Source of the DNA: CALJDF01 sp038121105
GTDB lineage: Bacteria; Pseudomonadota; Alphaproteobacteria; SHVP01
DNA: 64,000 nt
Reading direction: 5' to 3'
NCBI GenBank assembly: GCA_038121105.1
Contig: JAYONB010000010.1
Coordinates: 62,001 to 126,000, forward strand
This document shows positions 52,765-61,519 of this stretch, piece by piece. The notes beneath the pieces were generated by a model. That model worked only from the letters and a program-made list of their open reading frames with translations, was not told the origin of the DNA and ran no database searches. The translations under genes were made by a program, and so were the position numbers. The stretch's first letter is position 1, and every line of letters begins with the position of its first letter.

Positions 52765-53280
52765 ATGGATCACTTCTCGTTCAAGACGCGCCTGGGTTTC
52801 GCCGCCATCACCATCTTGTTCCTCGCTGGTGGTCTTGCGGCCTTGGCGACCGCGCCCGTTTCACAGGCGTCCCCGGCCCAGATTTGTTTGGCACAAGCGA
52901 TCTATTTCGAGGCGCGGGGCGAACCGCGGTCCGGGCAGTACGGCGTCGCTTCGGTCGTTCTCTACCGAGTTGCCCATCCGGCCTACCCCGACACCGTGTG
53001 CGAGGTTGTGTTTCAAGGATCGGCGCGGCGCAACGCCTGCCAGTTTTCCTTCGCCTGTGACGGTCTTTCGGATTACGCGCGGCAGGGGCGCGTCTGGAGC
53101 GGGTCCTTGCAGATGGCCGGGCGAGCCCTCGCCGGGTTCGTGCCCGACCTAACCGGTCGTGCGACGCACTACCATGCCACCTCGGTCGATCCGGCTTGGG
53201 CCAGTGACCTGACCCACACGGTAACCATTGGGGCGCATCGCTTCTATCACGACCGTCCCGCGATGCTGGCCAGCCGCTAG
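52765..53280 (+). CDS. Exported cell wall hydrolase, SleB/CwlJ (Hydrolase_2) type
   Basis: A 171-residue protein with an N-terminal signal or anchor helix (LGFAAITILFLAGGLAALAT, about 10-29) and a hydrolase domain from about 38: QICLAQAIYFEARGEP (catalytic Glu), GQYGVASVVLYRV, FACDGL and THYHATSVDPAWA. In Bacillus this fold degrades spore cortex; in proteobacteria it is an envelope muralytic enzyme. See the preceding mini-ORF for a possible translational control. Confidence 0.9.
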   Translation: MDHFSFKTRLGFAAITILFLAGGLAALATAPVSQASPAQICLAQAIYFEARGEPRSGQYGVASVVLYRVAHPAYPDTVCEVVFQGSARRNACQFSFACDGLSDYARQGRVWSGSLQMAGRALAGFVPDLTGRATHYHATSVDPAWASDLTHTVTIGAHRFYHDRPAMLASR

Positions 53281-53345
53281 GCGCTTTTGCCGCCACAACC
53301 GGGCGGGCCGCGCTACCATGGCCGTCACACCAAGAGGGGCCCGCC

Positions 53346-53762
53346 ATGACCGACAACAACGCGCATCGCATTCATTTAGACGACGACCAAATTCACGAAC
53401 GCTCGCTGCTCTCTGCGGGCTTTCGGGTCGGCAACCTGATCTATATCTCGGGTCAGGTCGCGGTGAATGAAGACCGAGAGATCGTCGGCCCCGGGGACTT
53501 CACGGCGCAAGTCCATCAGACCATGGCCAACATCAAACGCATCCTCGAAGCGGGCGGTTCAAGCCTCGATAAGATCGTCCACACCACGACCTACGTGACC
53601 GACATCGAGTCGGCGCGTAAGGAATGGCTCGGTTTGAAGAAGCAGTATTTCTCGTTTCCCTACCCGGCCGGAACCTTCGTCGAAATCAGCCGACTGGGCA
53701 GCAAAGAAGCGATGATCGAAATCGATGTCGTCGCCCTCATCGACGGCGAAACCATCGCCTAG
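53346..53762 (+). CDS. RidA/YjgF-family deaminase
   Basis: A 138-residue trimeric protein with the family pattern: RVGNLIYISGQVAVNED, QVHQTMANIKRILEAGGSSL, KIVHTTTYVTDIESARKEW and YPAGTFVEISRLGSKEAMIE, where Arg and Glu lie in the active site. RidA hydrolyses reactive enamine/imine intermediates; this branch may be a paralogue (Rid4-7) since the C-terminus differs from archetypal RidA. The gene is followed by a GST gene two bases later. Confidence 0.92.
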   Translation: MTDNNAHRIHLDDDQIHERSLLSAGFRVGNLIYISGQVAVNEDREIVGPGDFTAQVHQTMANIKRILEAGGSSLDKIVHTTTYVTDIESARKEWLGLKKQYFSFPYPAGTFVEISRLGSKEAMIEIDVVALIDGETIA

Positions 53763-53764
53763 AC

Positions 53765-54436
53765 ATGAAACTGCTGTTCAGCGGCAACGACTACATTCAC
53801 AAGGTGTTGGTCGTCGCTTTTGAGGCCGGCGTCCTCGACCAGCTGGAGTTCGTGGTCAACAACCCGATCGGCCCCGACGAGATCATTTGGGGCTATACCC
53901 CACTCGGCAAACATCCGGTGTTGGTCCTTGATGACGGCCTGACGCTCTACAGCGGGCTCCTGGCCTGCGAATATCTCGATTCCCTTGGGCCCGGCCCATA
54001 TTTGTTCCCTCGCGACGACACCCGGTGGCGGGCGCTTAGCGAGATGGTGCTGGGCGATGGCTTGTTCGATGCGGTCTCGGCGCTCTCGATCGAAGCCCTG
54101 AAAGCGCCGCAAGACCGGATCGCCGCCGCTATGAAGCGCCATCGCCGCCGGATCGTCGGCTCCCTCGACGAAATGGAGCGCGCCGCCGCCGCGTTTTCAG
54201 ACGACGTTTTTCATATCGGACATATCTGTTTTGCCGGTGGGTTATCCTTCCTCGATCTCCGGCGCCCGCTCGCCAAACTCCTGATCGAAGAAACCGACGG
54301 TGGCTTCGACTGGCGTGAAGGTCACCCTGTTCTGGAGACTTGGTACAATCGCATTATCCAGCGGCCGTCGCTTCGGTTGCGGCCTGCCGGTCTCGGTATC
54401 GTCGGAACGGAAAGGCCAAGACCGCTCTCAACGTGA
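53765..54436 (+). CDS. Glutathione S-transferase-like protein
   Basis: A 223-residue protein: thioredoxin-like N-terminal domain (KLLFSGNDYIHKVLVVAFE; TPLGKHPVLVLDDGLTLYSG with the conserved cis-Pro and Ser that hold glutathione) and an all-helical C-terminal domain. Family activity is conjugation or reduction with glutathione; the substrate is not evident. ATG at 53765 follows the RidA stop by two bases, suggesting a bicistronic unit. It converges with the esterase gene, overlapping by nine bases. Confidence 0.85.
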   Translation: MKLLFSGNDYIHKVLVVAFEAGVLDQLEFVVNNPIGPDEIIWGYTPLGKHPVLVLDDGLTLYSGLLACEYLDSLGPGPYLFPRDDTRWRALSEMVLGDGLFDAVSALSIEALKAPQDRIAAAMKRHRRRIVGSLDEMERAAAAFSDDVFHIGHICFAGGLSFLDLRRPLAKLLIEETDGGFDWREGHPVLETWYNRIIQRPSLRLRPAGLGIVGTERPRPLST

Positions 54437-55306
54437 GGAAAGCCACGAGCGCGCCGTCTTTACCCAGTCGTGCGCCGGATCGCCCTGGGCGAGGTTCATG
54501 TCGTAGTGATCAAGCCCCGAATAGACGCGCCGCTCGACCGTCGCGCCGTTTGCTTCGAGCAACGACACCATTTGATCGCCGGTCGTAAGGACGTGCGCAA
54601 AATCCTTTTCACCGTGGGCGATCAGGAACGGTGGTGCGTTTCCGTCGACGTGTGCGATGGGGCTCGCCGCGACTTCATCGTCGTCCGTCGAAAAAAGGAA
54701 CTCGCGATAGGTGATCCCCCGGTTTCCCGGTGCAGGGTCGGTGCTGCGAAATTGGAACGACGTACTGGTCACCATGCAGCTGCGCGCGACGTCGGTCGGC
54801 AGGTTATACGTCGGGTAAAGGTCGGTGCGAAGCGCCAGAAGGGCCGCCAACGTGCCGCCGGCCGACCAACCTGCGACGTGGATGCGCCGCGGATCGCCGC
54901 CATAGCGCGCAATATTGTTATAGACCCAACCTAGCGCGGCAAAGGCGTCGTCCAGCTGTGCGGGCCATTTGTGCTCGGGCACCAATCGATACCCGACTGA
55001 AACAAACACCGCCGGTACGTCGATCAGCGCCGGCGCCATGAACCCATTCCATTCCTTGTACCCATGTACCCACGCCCCACCGTGGAAGAACACCATGACG
55101 GGTGCCCGCTCGGTCCCGGCGGGCCGGTAGATATCGAGCTGCTGGTCAGGGTCCGGACCGAACGCGACGTCCATTGCGGGCGACACCGTTGCGGCCGCCG
55201 CCTGCGACCGCGCCAACGCGGTTTCGCCGTAGGCGATGGCGCGTTCCGGCACCCGGGTATTCTCCGGCGTGCGCGGGGCTTGGGGCCTCAGATTGTCGAA
55301 AGCCAT
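54428..55306 (-). CDS. Alpha/beta-hydrolase esterase (BD-FAE/arylformamidase-like)
   Basis: A 292-residue serine hydrolase. Oxyanion motif VMVFFHGGAWVHGYKEW, nucleophile elbow HVAGWSAGGTLAALL (Ser), the acid in the loop around FLIAHGEKDFAHV, and the final His in YSGLDHYDMN. This HGGxW and GxSxGG combination is typical of arylformamidase- and carboxylesterase-like enzymes. ATG at 55306 has AAGGGAAG upstream and was preferred over GTG at 55321. It serves as an intact contrast to the Ser-less hydrolase-fold proteins at 2670 and 4370. Confidence 0.88.
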   Translation of the reverse strand: MAFDNLRPQAPRTPENTRVPERAIAYGETALARSQAAAATVSPAMDVAFGPDPDQQLDIYRPAGTERAPVMVFFHGGAWVHGYKEWNGFMAPALIDVPAVFVSVGYRLVPEHKWPAQLDDAFAALGWVYNNIARYGGDPRRIHVAGWSAGGTLAALLALRTDLYPTYNLPTDVARSCMVTSTSFQFRSTDPAPGNRGITYREFLFSTDDDEVAASPIAHVDGNAPPFLIAHGEKDFAHVLTTGDQMVSLLEANGATVERRVYSGLDHYDMNLAQGDPAHDWVKTARSWLSSR

Positions 55307-55404
55307 GTCTTCCCTTAGCACGTGGTGCGGACAGTCGCACTCTGCCGGTGGGCGGCAGATTGCGGCTGTGGTTCGATGTCGCTTTAGAGGACGGGGAGAG
55401 GCTT

Positions 55405-56274
55405 ATGGACGTTCTAGTCACCGGTGCGGGCGGGCGAACCGGCCAATACATTGTGCCGGCGCTGGTCGGGGCGGGGCACCGCGTCCGCTTCGTTACCCGA
55501 CAAGCAAACTACGACGGGCCGCTGTCGCAATATGATGGCGCATCTCCGATAACCGCAGATCTCGGCAACGACGAAGAGGTCGCCCGCGCGATGGCCGACG
55601 CCGAGGCCGTCTATCATATTTCGCCCAACATGAACCCGGACGAAATTGCGTTCGGCAAGCGCATCATCGCGGCGGCCCAGGCCGCCGGCGTCAAACACTT
55701 TGTCTACCATTCGGTGCTGCACCCCCAAGTGCAGGGTCTGACCCATCACTGGAACAAAGTGTTCGTCGAGGAAGCGGTGATCGAATCGGGGCTGACCTAC
55801 ACCATCCTGCAACCCACGTCGTACATGCAGATGGTGGCCGGCGACTGGGAGGGGATTTCGCAGCGGGGCGTGCACACCTTGGCGTTCTCTCCCAAAGCCA
55901 AGTTATCGTTGGTCGATCTCGAAGATATCGGTGCCGCCGCCGCGATCGTATTGGGCAACCCGGACCACTTTTATGCCATCTACGAGTTAGGCGGCCCGGC
56001 GATGTTGTCGTGCGAAGACAAGGCGCGAATATTGAGCGACGTCTTGGGCCATCCGGTCCGGGCCGGCCAGGACTCGCTCGACGCCTTTCGCGCCAAGGCG
56101 CAGGCCGCCGGCATGCCCGCGCATATCATCGAGACGCGCGCGCGAATGTTCGATCACTACGATCACAACGGTCTGTCCGGCAACGGCAACGTGTTGCGCT
56201 GGCTCCTGGGCCGTCCGCCCAACACCTTCGATATCTATGTCCGGCGTGAACTTCTGCCCTTGATGTCCTCATGA
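55405..56274 (+). CDS. NmrA/atypical SDR NAD(P)-binding protein
   Basis: A 289-residue atypical SDR. The NAD(P) site is MDVLVTGAGGRTGQYIVPAL; later HFVYHSVLHPQVQGLTHHWN, VEEAVIESGLTYTILQPTSY and LSLVDLEDIGAAAAIVLGN are standard for NmrA-like reductases and quinone oxidoreductases. It has no YxxxK pair. It may act as a redox sensor or a ketone reductase. ATG at 55405 follows GGGGAGAG. Confidence 0.85.
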   Translation: MDVLVTGAGGRTGQYIVPALVGAGHRVRFVTRQANYDGPLSQYDGASPITADLGNDEEVARAMADAEAVYHISPNMNPDEIAFGKRIIAAAQAAGVKHFVYHSVLHPQVQGLTHHWNKVFVEEAVIESGLTYTILQPTSYMQMVAGDWEGISQRGVHTLAFSPKAKLSLVDLEDIGAAAAIVLGNPDHFYAIYELGGPAMLSCEDKARILSDVLGHPVRAGQDSLDAFRAKAQAAGMPAHIIETRARMFDHYDHNGLSGNGNVLRWLLGRPPNTFDIYVRRELLPLMSS

Positions 56275-56350
56275 CGTCGCGCCGCAAAGAGGCCAACGAC
56301 GGGGCTGGGGTCGGTTGCAACACCAATCCCAACGCCAGAACAGGGAGGCC

Positions 56351-57196
56351 ATGATGCCCGATTTCGTCGAGAAGCGTTTCACCACCCGAGACGGTCTTAG
56401 TCTCTATTACAGGGATTTCGAGGGTCCGGCGGGGAAGACGCCGGTGCTATGTCTGTCGGGCACGACGGGCAATTCAAAACAATATCTCGAGTTGGCGACG
56501 CGGCTCAGGGCGGACCGTCGGGTGTTGTGTATGGATTGGCGCGGCCACGGTCAGTCCGACTACGACCCGAACTGGGAGCACTATTCTTACTTTGTCGACC
56601 GCGACGACGTGCTCGACCTGCTCGCCCACGAGAGCCTCGACCGTGTCGTGATCATTGGCACCTCGCTTGGCGGCATCGTCACCATGCACATCGCGCTCGA
56701 ACGCCCCGACGCGATTGCCGGCGTCGTGATGAACGATGTCGGTCCGGTCATTGGCGCGGCCGGTCGGCAACGCTTGCACGACAATATGGGCAAGCCGATG
56801 GTGTTCGATAGTTTCGAAGAGGCCGCTGCGGCGCAGAAGGATCGCGCCGAGGCCGGGATCACGCTGACCGATGCGGAGTGGCTCGACCGCACGAAACGCA
56901 TCTACAAAAACCGCGACGGTAAAGTAGTGCCGGATATGGATCCGGTTTACGGCAAGGTCTTTCGCGCCCGCAAAAGACCACCCGACTGGTGGGACAGTTG
57001 GGACGCGATGAAAGACAAGCCCGTGTTGGTCGTCCACGGCGCGGTGTCGGACATCTTGGACGAAGACGTCTTAGCCGAGATGGCGGCCCGCAAACCGGAT
57101 ATGAAGAAAGCGATCGTGCCGGGACGGGGTCACTGCCCGTCGCTGTCGGAACCCGAAGCGGTTTCGGCAATCGAGGCGTTCTTGGCCGAAGCCTAG
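56351..57196 (+). CDS. Alpha/beta-hydrolase with intact catalytic triad
   Basis: A 281-residue hydrolase of the epoxide-hydrolase/haloperoxidase-like group. Elbow VVIIGTSLGGIVTMH (Ser), acid region LVVHGAVSDILDE, and His in VPGRGHCPSLSEPE. The oxyanion segment is CLSGTTGNSKQY, not HGxP. Similar proteins hydrolyse esters or lactones in aromatic catabolism; substrate unknown. Two in-frame ATGs (56351, 56354) follow GGGAGG. Confidence 0.9.
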   Translation: MMPDFVEKRFTTRDGLSLYYRDFEGPAGKTPVLCLSGTTGNSKQYLELATRLRADRRVLCMDWRGHGQSDYDPNWEHYSYFVDRDDVLDLLAHESLDRVVIIGTSLGGIVTMHIALERPDAIAGVVMNDVGPVIGAAGRQRLHDNMGKPMVFDSFEEAAAAQKDRAEAGITLTDAEWLDRTKRIYKNRDGKVVPDMDPVYGKVFRARKRPPDWWDSWDAMKDKPVLVVHGAVSDILDEDVLAEMAARKPDMKKAIVPGRGHCPSLSEPEAVSAIEAFLAEA

Positions 57197-57200
57197 CGGG

Positions 57201-57560
57201 TCACGAGTCCCCGGCGCAGGTTGCGATCATCAGCGTCAAACCCGCGGGCCGTTTGGGGGCTCCGGCATTGGTTAGTTCGGTCTTGATGGCGGCCCGCAAC
57301 AAGGTTGGCGTTTCCTGTCGCAGAATCACCGCCCATGCGCCGTTGCCCTCGAGGGTGCCCTCGGCGCCTTCGGTGACGAATTTGTAATGCCCGTTCGGGT
57401 CGCGTTCATGCAGCGTGTGTTCGAGGCACCGACCGACATCGGCAAAATTCCCCGAGAGCCGGATCGACTCGATCGGTTTGGCTTCCTCCAGCGGATGTTG
57501 GAGGGCCGTACATCCGCCGACCGCGAGCGCGCCGATGATCAAGAAATGCCGAATGCCCAT
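57201..57560 (-). CDS. Small predicted lipoprotein of unknown function
   Basis: A 119-residue protein with signal peptide FLIIGALAVGG and lipobox VGGC (Cys17) followed by TALQHPLEE. The mature part (FADVGRCLEHTLHE, GAWAVILRQETPTLLRAAIK) is not a family I recognise. It lies next to and downstream of the MlaA-like gene on the same strand, so a role in the outer envelope is likely. Confidence 0.7.
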   Translation of the reverse strand: MGIRHFLIIGALAVGGCTALQHPLEEAKPIESIRLSGNFADVGRCLEHTLHERDPNGHYKFVTEGAEGTLEGNGAWAVILRQETPTLLRAAIKTELTNAGAPKRPAGLTLMIATCAGDS

Positions 57561-57569
57561 CGGCGCACG

Positions 57570-58742
57570 TTACTCGAATGCATCGAATGCGTCATCCGCC
57601 GCGCTTTGGGTCGTCGCTTCGTCCTTGGAAAGAACGACGGCGCGGTCTTGGAAATAGGCCGCCCGCAACGCGGCGTAATAGTCCACGGATCCGGCCCGTA
57701 ACTCGTCAAGCGGTTCGATCAAGGTTTCGCGGCGTACGATCGCCTCGGTCGCCGCGACGGCGACCCGGGGGTAGGTGTCCAGCACATAGGTCAGCGGGTC
57801 GAGGAAAGTATCGACCGCCGTCCCGAAGCCGTCTCGCACGGTGCTGGGCCCCAAGACCGGGATCACGATATAGGGGCCACTCCCAACGCTATAGCGATGG
57901 AGCGTCTGTCCGAAGTCGGCCGGCTGGTGGGCCATGCCAAACCGGTCGGCGACGTCGAAAAAGCCCAACACACCGACGGTCGTGTTGATCAAGAACCGCC
58001 CGCCGGTATTGGCCGCCCCGGGCCCGTCGATTTGCAGAACGTCGTTGGCGAACCGGATGGGCGCACGGAGGTTGCTGAAGAAATTTCTGACTGACCGTTT
58101 CACGGGATCCGGGGTAATCGTCCCGTACCCCAAAGCGATCGGTCGGATGAGGAACCGGTCCAACACGTCATTGAAGGCGAATATCCCGCGATTGATCGTT
58201 TCCAGGGGATCGTTGAAGGTCGCGACATCGGAAGTTTCCTGATCCGAAAAGGCCTCGTTCGAGAAGGCATCGTCGTTCGCCGGTGCCGCGACGTCGATAG
58301 GTCTCGGCGCGGCCGTCGCTTCTTGTGGCCCGCGCGGGGGTATACGCGTCTGGGGCGCGCCACCGACCGCGCCGTAAATCGTGGGCGCAAACGCCGGGTA
58401 ACTTGTCGCGGCCGCCGTCACGATGTCGTCGCGCAAGGCAGGGGCTGTGGTGACCGCGGCGCGCACGATATCGGCGGTGTTCGCGGCGTCTGCGGCGATC
58501 GCACCCACCACCAGCGAAACGATGGTCAGCTTCGCGACTTCGTCAGATTTTTGAACGGCGAGGGCGCCGCCTTGTCGGTCGCGCAGGTCCTGCGCCATCG
58601 AACTGCTGCGGGCGCCCGATGTCGCCGACTGGGCCATAATCTGGGATATCTGGCTCGCAACCTGCTGGGCGGTGGAACTCTGCGCCCAGGCGCTACTCGC
58701 ACTCAGCGCAAGAAAAAGAGACGCAAGAAGGAAACGTCGCAC
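57570..58742 (-). CDS. MlaA/VacJ-family protein with long N-terminal extension
   Basis: A 390-residue protein. The signal peptide ends at SSAWAQ, a Sec type I site without a lipobox. Residues about 22-170 form a Ser/Ala-rich helical stretch of unknown function. The MlaA domain begins near 180: FNDPLETINRGIFAFNDVL, FLIRPIALGYGTITPDPVK, VRNFFSNLRAPIRFANDVLQ and GGRFLINTTVGVLGFFDVAD. MlaA removes phospholipids from the outer leaflet of the outer membrane and is normally a lipoprotein of about 250 residues; both the extra 150 residues and the missing lipid anchor are unusual. Start is GTG at 58742, eight bases after the Sel1 gene. Confidence 0.85.
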   Translation of the reverse strand: MRRFLLASLFLALSASSAWAQSSTAQQVASQISQIMAQSATSGARSSSMAQDLRDRQGGALAVQKSDEVAKLTIVSLVVGAIAADAANTADIVRAAVTTAPALRDDIVTAAATSYPAFAPTIYGAVGGAPQTRIPPRGPQEATAAPRPIDVAAPANDDAFSNEAFSDQETSDVATFNDPLETINRGIFAFNDVLDRFLIRPIALGYGTITPDPVKRSVRNFFSNLRAPIRFANDVLQIDGPGAANTGGRFLINTTVGVLGFFDVADRFGMAHQPADFGQTLHRYSVGSGPYIVIPVLGPSTVRDGFGTAVDTFLDPLTYVLDTYPRVAVAATEAIVRRETLIEPLDELRAGSVDYYAALRAAYFQDRAVVLSKDEATTQSAADDAFDAFE

Positions 58743-58750
58743 CGTCCGAC

Positions 58751-59578
58751 CTATTGATCGGTCGCAAGTGGTCGGAAGCGCGACACCAATCGATCGGCTT
58801 GTTCGACGACGCGGGGCTCGACGGCGCGGAGCAATTCCTCGCGGGCCGTTGCGGCTCGGCTCAATCCTTGGTTGGCGGCGAGTGTCGTCCAGTAGATCGC
58901 CATCGTCATGTTTCGGGAAACGCCTTCGCCTTTGGCGTAACGCTGACCGAGTGCGGCCTGCGCCTGTGCATCGCCGCGTCGCGCCGCGCGGCGGTACCAT
59001 TGCGCGGCGCGCGCAAAACTTTGGGTGACGCCTGTGCCGTCGCGATAGGCACGTGCGAGATTGTATTGCGCGCGCGGATTACCGAGGTGCGCCGCACGTT
59101 CAAACAGATCGAAAGCCCGCGTGTCGTCGGTCGCGACGCCCAGGCCGTAGCTGTACATCTTGCCCAGCGTGTAGACCGATCGCGCGAATCCCTTGTCGGC
59201 ACCGCGTTCCAGCCAAAGAACGGCTTCCTCGTAATCTTGTGCAACGCCGTCGCCGGCAATCAGGCTATTGGCGAGATTATGAATGGCGGGCGCATAGCCG
59301 GTCTCGGCGGCGCGTCGCCACCACCGCACCGCCTCGCCGGCATCGCGGGCCACGCCTTTGCCTTGGTCGTACATGATCCCAAGGTTGTATTGCGCGCGGG
59401 CGTCGCCGCTATTTGCGAGGTCACGCCACAAGGCGATCGCGGTGCCGAAATCGCCGCGCTGATAGGCCTCCCATCCGGGCTGTACGTCGGCGCTCGCCGG
59501 GCTTCCAAGAAAAAGAACGCCACCGGCCAGCATCGTCGCCGCGACGGTTCGCTTTAGGTGTTGTTTCATGGTCGCCAT
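58751..59578 (-). CDS. Exported Sel1-like (TPR) repeat protein
   Basis: A 275-residue protein with a signal peptide (MLAGGVLFLGSPASAD) and about six Sel1 repeats, e.g. ARAQYNLGIMYDQGKGVARD, YTLGKMYSYGLGVATDDTRA, ARAQYNLARAYRDGTGVTQ-like and AQAALGQRYAKGEGV. Sel1 proteins are scaffolds. It lies between MlaC-like and MlaA-like genes with 1- and 8-base spacings, so it may link the two in the periplasm; that link is an inference. Confidence 0.85.
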   Translation of the reverse strand: MATMKQHLKRTVAATMLAGGVLFLGSPASADVQPGWEAYQRGDFGTAIALWRDLANSGDARAQYNLGIMYDQGKGVARDAGEAVRWWRRAAETGYAPAIHNLANSLIAGDGVAQDYEEAVLWLERGADKGFARSVYTLGKMYSYGLGVATDDTRAFDLFERAAHLGNPRAQYNLARAYRDGTGVTQSFARAAQWYRRAARRGDAQAQAALGQRYAKGEGVSRNMTMAIYWTTLAANQGLSRAATAREELLRAVEPRVVEQADRLVSRFRPLATDQ

Positions 59579-59579
59579 C

Positions 59580-60242
59580 CTAGCTCCGCGTCGCCGTTGC
59601 GGAGAGCTTTGCCGCTCGTGCGCGTAACACCTGAATGAGGCCGTTCAACCCGTTCCGTCCCACCACGGAGGCGAATTCCGACCGCTGCGTCAGGGCCATG
59701 CTCACGCCGGCAACTTCGATGTCGATGATCTTGTATCCCGCCGGGGTGGCGCGCACCCGCCAATCGGCATCGATGGGCGGGCCGCTCGGTCGGTCGATAC
59801 GGGTGCGGACGACGGTATCGCGTTCGTTGGCGGCGCGTTCGGTCACGACGGTCAGCCGTTCGCCGGTATAGCCCCCAAGGCGCCGCGAATAGGTCAGCAC
59901 CAAAAAATCCTCGAACAGCGCCAGATAGTCGGCCTGTTGTTGCGGCGTCGCGGTACGCCAGCTGCGACCGAGGACGAACCGTCCGATGAACGGCACGTCG
60001 AAATTCTGGGCAAGGATCTGACGGAATTGCTGCTCGCGCTGCTCCAGGCTCCCCGATGTCGACTGCAAGACGACGATGGCTTGCTGGCCGAGGTCGCCGA
60101 TGAACTGCGAGGGGTTTTGCTGGGCGTTCGCACCGCTCGTCAGCACAAGCGGGACAACGATGGCAAACGCTGCGAAAAACGGGCGAAGATAGGTGAAGAA
60201 CACAAAGCCGCTCGAACCGTTACGGTGCGGGTATGTTTCCAT
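59580..60242 (-). CDS. MlaC-like periplasmic phospholipid-binding protein
   Basis: A 220-residue protein with an N-terminal signal (FFAAFAIVVPLVLTSGANAQ) and the MlaC/Ttg2D fold. Segments are LEQREQQFRQILAQNFDVPF, IGRFVLGRSWRTATPQQQ, LTYSRRLGGYTGERLTV and YKIIDIEVAGVSMALTQRSEF, followed by LIQVLRARA. MlaC shuttles phospholipid between the outer-membrane MlaA complex and the inner-membrane MlaFEDB transporter. The latter is not in the window. ATG at 60242 gives a long but credible signal peptide. Confidence 0.9.
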   Translation of the reverse strand: METYPHRNGSSGFVFFTYLRPFFAAFAIVVPLVLTSGANAQQNPSQFIGDLGQQAIVVLQSTSGSLEQREQQFRQILAQNFDVPFIGRFVLGRSWRTATPQQQADYLALFEDFLVLTYSRRLGGYTGERLTVVTERAANERDTVVRTRIDRPSGPPIDADWRVRATPAGYKIIDIEVAGVSMALTQRSEFASVVGRNGLNGLIQVLRARAAKLSATATRS

Positions 60243-60293
60243 TTCGTCCCGCCTCACGCAACCGTGAGCCGGTGGCCGACAACAGGAGTCGTC

Positions 60294-60785
60294 ATGTCCG
60301 ACCTTCACGCCGAAATCGCCGACGTCCTCGAGCGCTACGTCGCCCATTGGAACGACTGGGAAATGGAGGCGGTTAAGGCGTTATGGGATGCCGACGAGCC
60401 CGAACCGATCTACGTCGCCGAAGAAGCGCCGGCGCACATTGGATGGGCGGCCCTCGATCGCTATTGGCAGGTTAGCGAACCGCGACGATCGGAACATTTC
60501 ATTAGACTGTCGGACCTGTTGGTTCGCGATATCGCGCCGGGGGTCGCGCACGCGTTCTACACCCTGAGTTGGAACGTGTTCATCTATAACAACCGGCTTT
60601 ATCCGAAACCGATCGGCGGGACGGTGCGCGCCACCACGTTGCTGCGCCAGAAGAAAGACGGTTGGCGTCTGTTCCACCACATCGAAGCGCCGCTGGCCTC
60701 GTTGATTCAGTTGAAGGACGCTCACGAAAAGAACGTCGACCCCGCGCTCTTCGCCTTGCTCAAGGAAAAAGGCGTCGAATTCTAG
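60294..60785 (+). CDS. NTF2-like/ketosteroid-isomerase-fold protein
   Basis: A 163-residue protein of the SnoaL/NTF2-like type: YVAHWNDWEMEAVKALWDAD at the start, then AHIGWAALDRYW, HAFYTLSWNVFI, VRATTLLRQKKDGWRLFHHI. These form a cone-shaped pocket used by isomerases, hydrolases and ring-hydroxylation small subunits. Substrate unknown. ATG at 60294 follows CAGGAGTC. Divergent from the MlaC-like gene. Confidence 0.75.
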   Translation: MSDLHAEIADVLERYVAHWNDWEMEAVKALWDADEPEPIYVAEEAPAHIGWAALDRYWQVSEPRRSEHFIRLSDLLVRDIAPGVAHAFYTLSWNVFIYNNRLYPKPIGGTVRATTLLRQKKDGWRLFHHIEAPLASLIQLKDAHEKNVDPALFALLKEKGVEF

Positions 60786-60801
60786 AAACGCGACGCGGCT
60801 A

Positions 60802-61464
60802 TCACAGAAGGCCGACGAGTTCTTCCATCCGGTCGAAAACGACCGCGGCGCCGGCGTCGTGCAATTTCTCGGCTAGCCCCGGGTAGGCGTGGCCCCCTCC
60901 GGTAAATCCGAGAACGCGCATTCCCGCCGCCACACCCGCCGCGACCCCCGGTGCGGCGTCTTCGACGACAACACAATCGTCGGGCGTGAGATTCATCTGT
61001 TTGGCGGTATGCAGGAACACATCGGGCGCCGGTTTGCGTCGCGCCCCGACCTCAAAGACGCTGTAGATGTGCGGCGCGAAAAATTCGTACAGGCCGGTCG
61101 TCTTGAGTTTCAGGTCGATGCCGTCCGGCACGCTGCCCGACGCCACGGCAAGGGGCTGCGTGACCGCGCGCAACATATCTTCAACGCCGGGGACGGCACG
61201 CAGTTCCGTCGCATACGACACATTCAACCGTCGCCGAAGCTCGGGTACGAAATCGGCGGGCAGTGCGATGCCGTGCTCCGCCGCTACCGCCTCGGCCATT
61301 TTTTCGAGACGGACATAGTGAAAGCGTGTGTGGTAGTCGACGGCGTCAAGCGCGATGCCATGTTCGCGCAACGCGGCGCTGACGGCCTGTCCGATCAAAA
61401 GCTCGCTGTCGACCAAGACGCCATCGAGATCGAAAATCAGTGCCGTCGCCGCCACGCTTGCCAT
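60802..61464 (-). CDS. HAD-family phosphatase/phosphoglucomutase-like hydrolase
   Basis: A 220-residue HAD enzyme with motif I ALIFDLDGVLVDSE (both Asp), motif II LAVASGSVPDG (Ser), motif III Lys in ARRKPAPDVF and motif IV CVVVEDAAPGVAAGVAAGM. It groups with beta-phosphoglucomutase-like and 2-deoxyglucose-6-phosphatase proteins. Substrate not predictable. It converges with the NTF2-like gene. Confidence 0.92.
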   Translation of the reverse strand: MASVAATALIFDLDGVLVDSELLIGQAVSAALREHGIALDAVDYHTRFHYVRLEKMAEAVAAEHGIALPADFVPELRRRLNVSYATELRAVPGVEDMLRAVTQPLAVASGSVPDGIDLKLKTTGLYEFFAPHIYSVFEVGARRKPAPDVFLHTAKQMNLTPDDCVVVEDAAPGVAAGVAAGMRVLGFTGGGHAYPGLAEKLHDAGAAVVFDRMEELVGLL

Positions 61465-61519
61465 CCGTCGTTAGAAAAAGACGGCGGAGCCTATCGCATT
61501 CGCCGCCTTCGGTCGCGGG

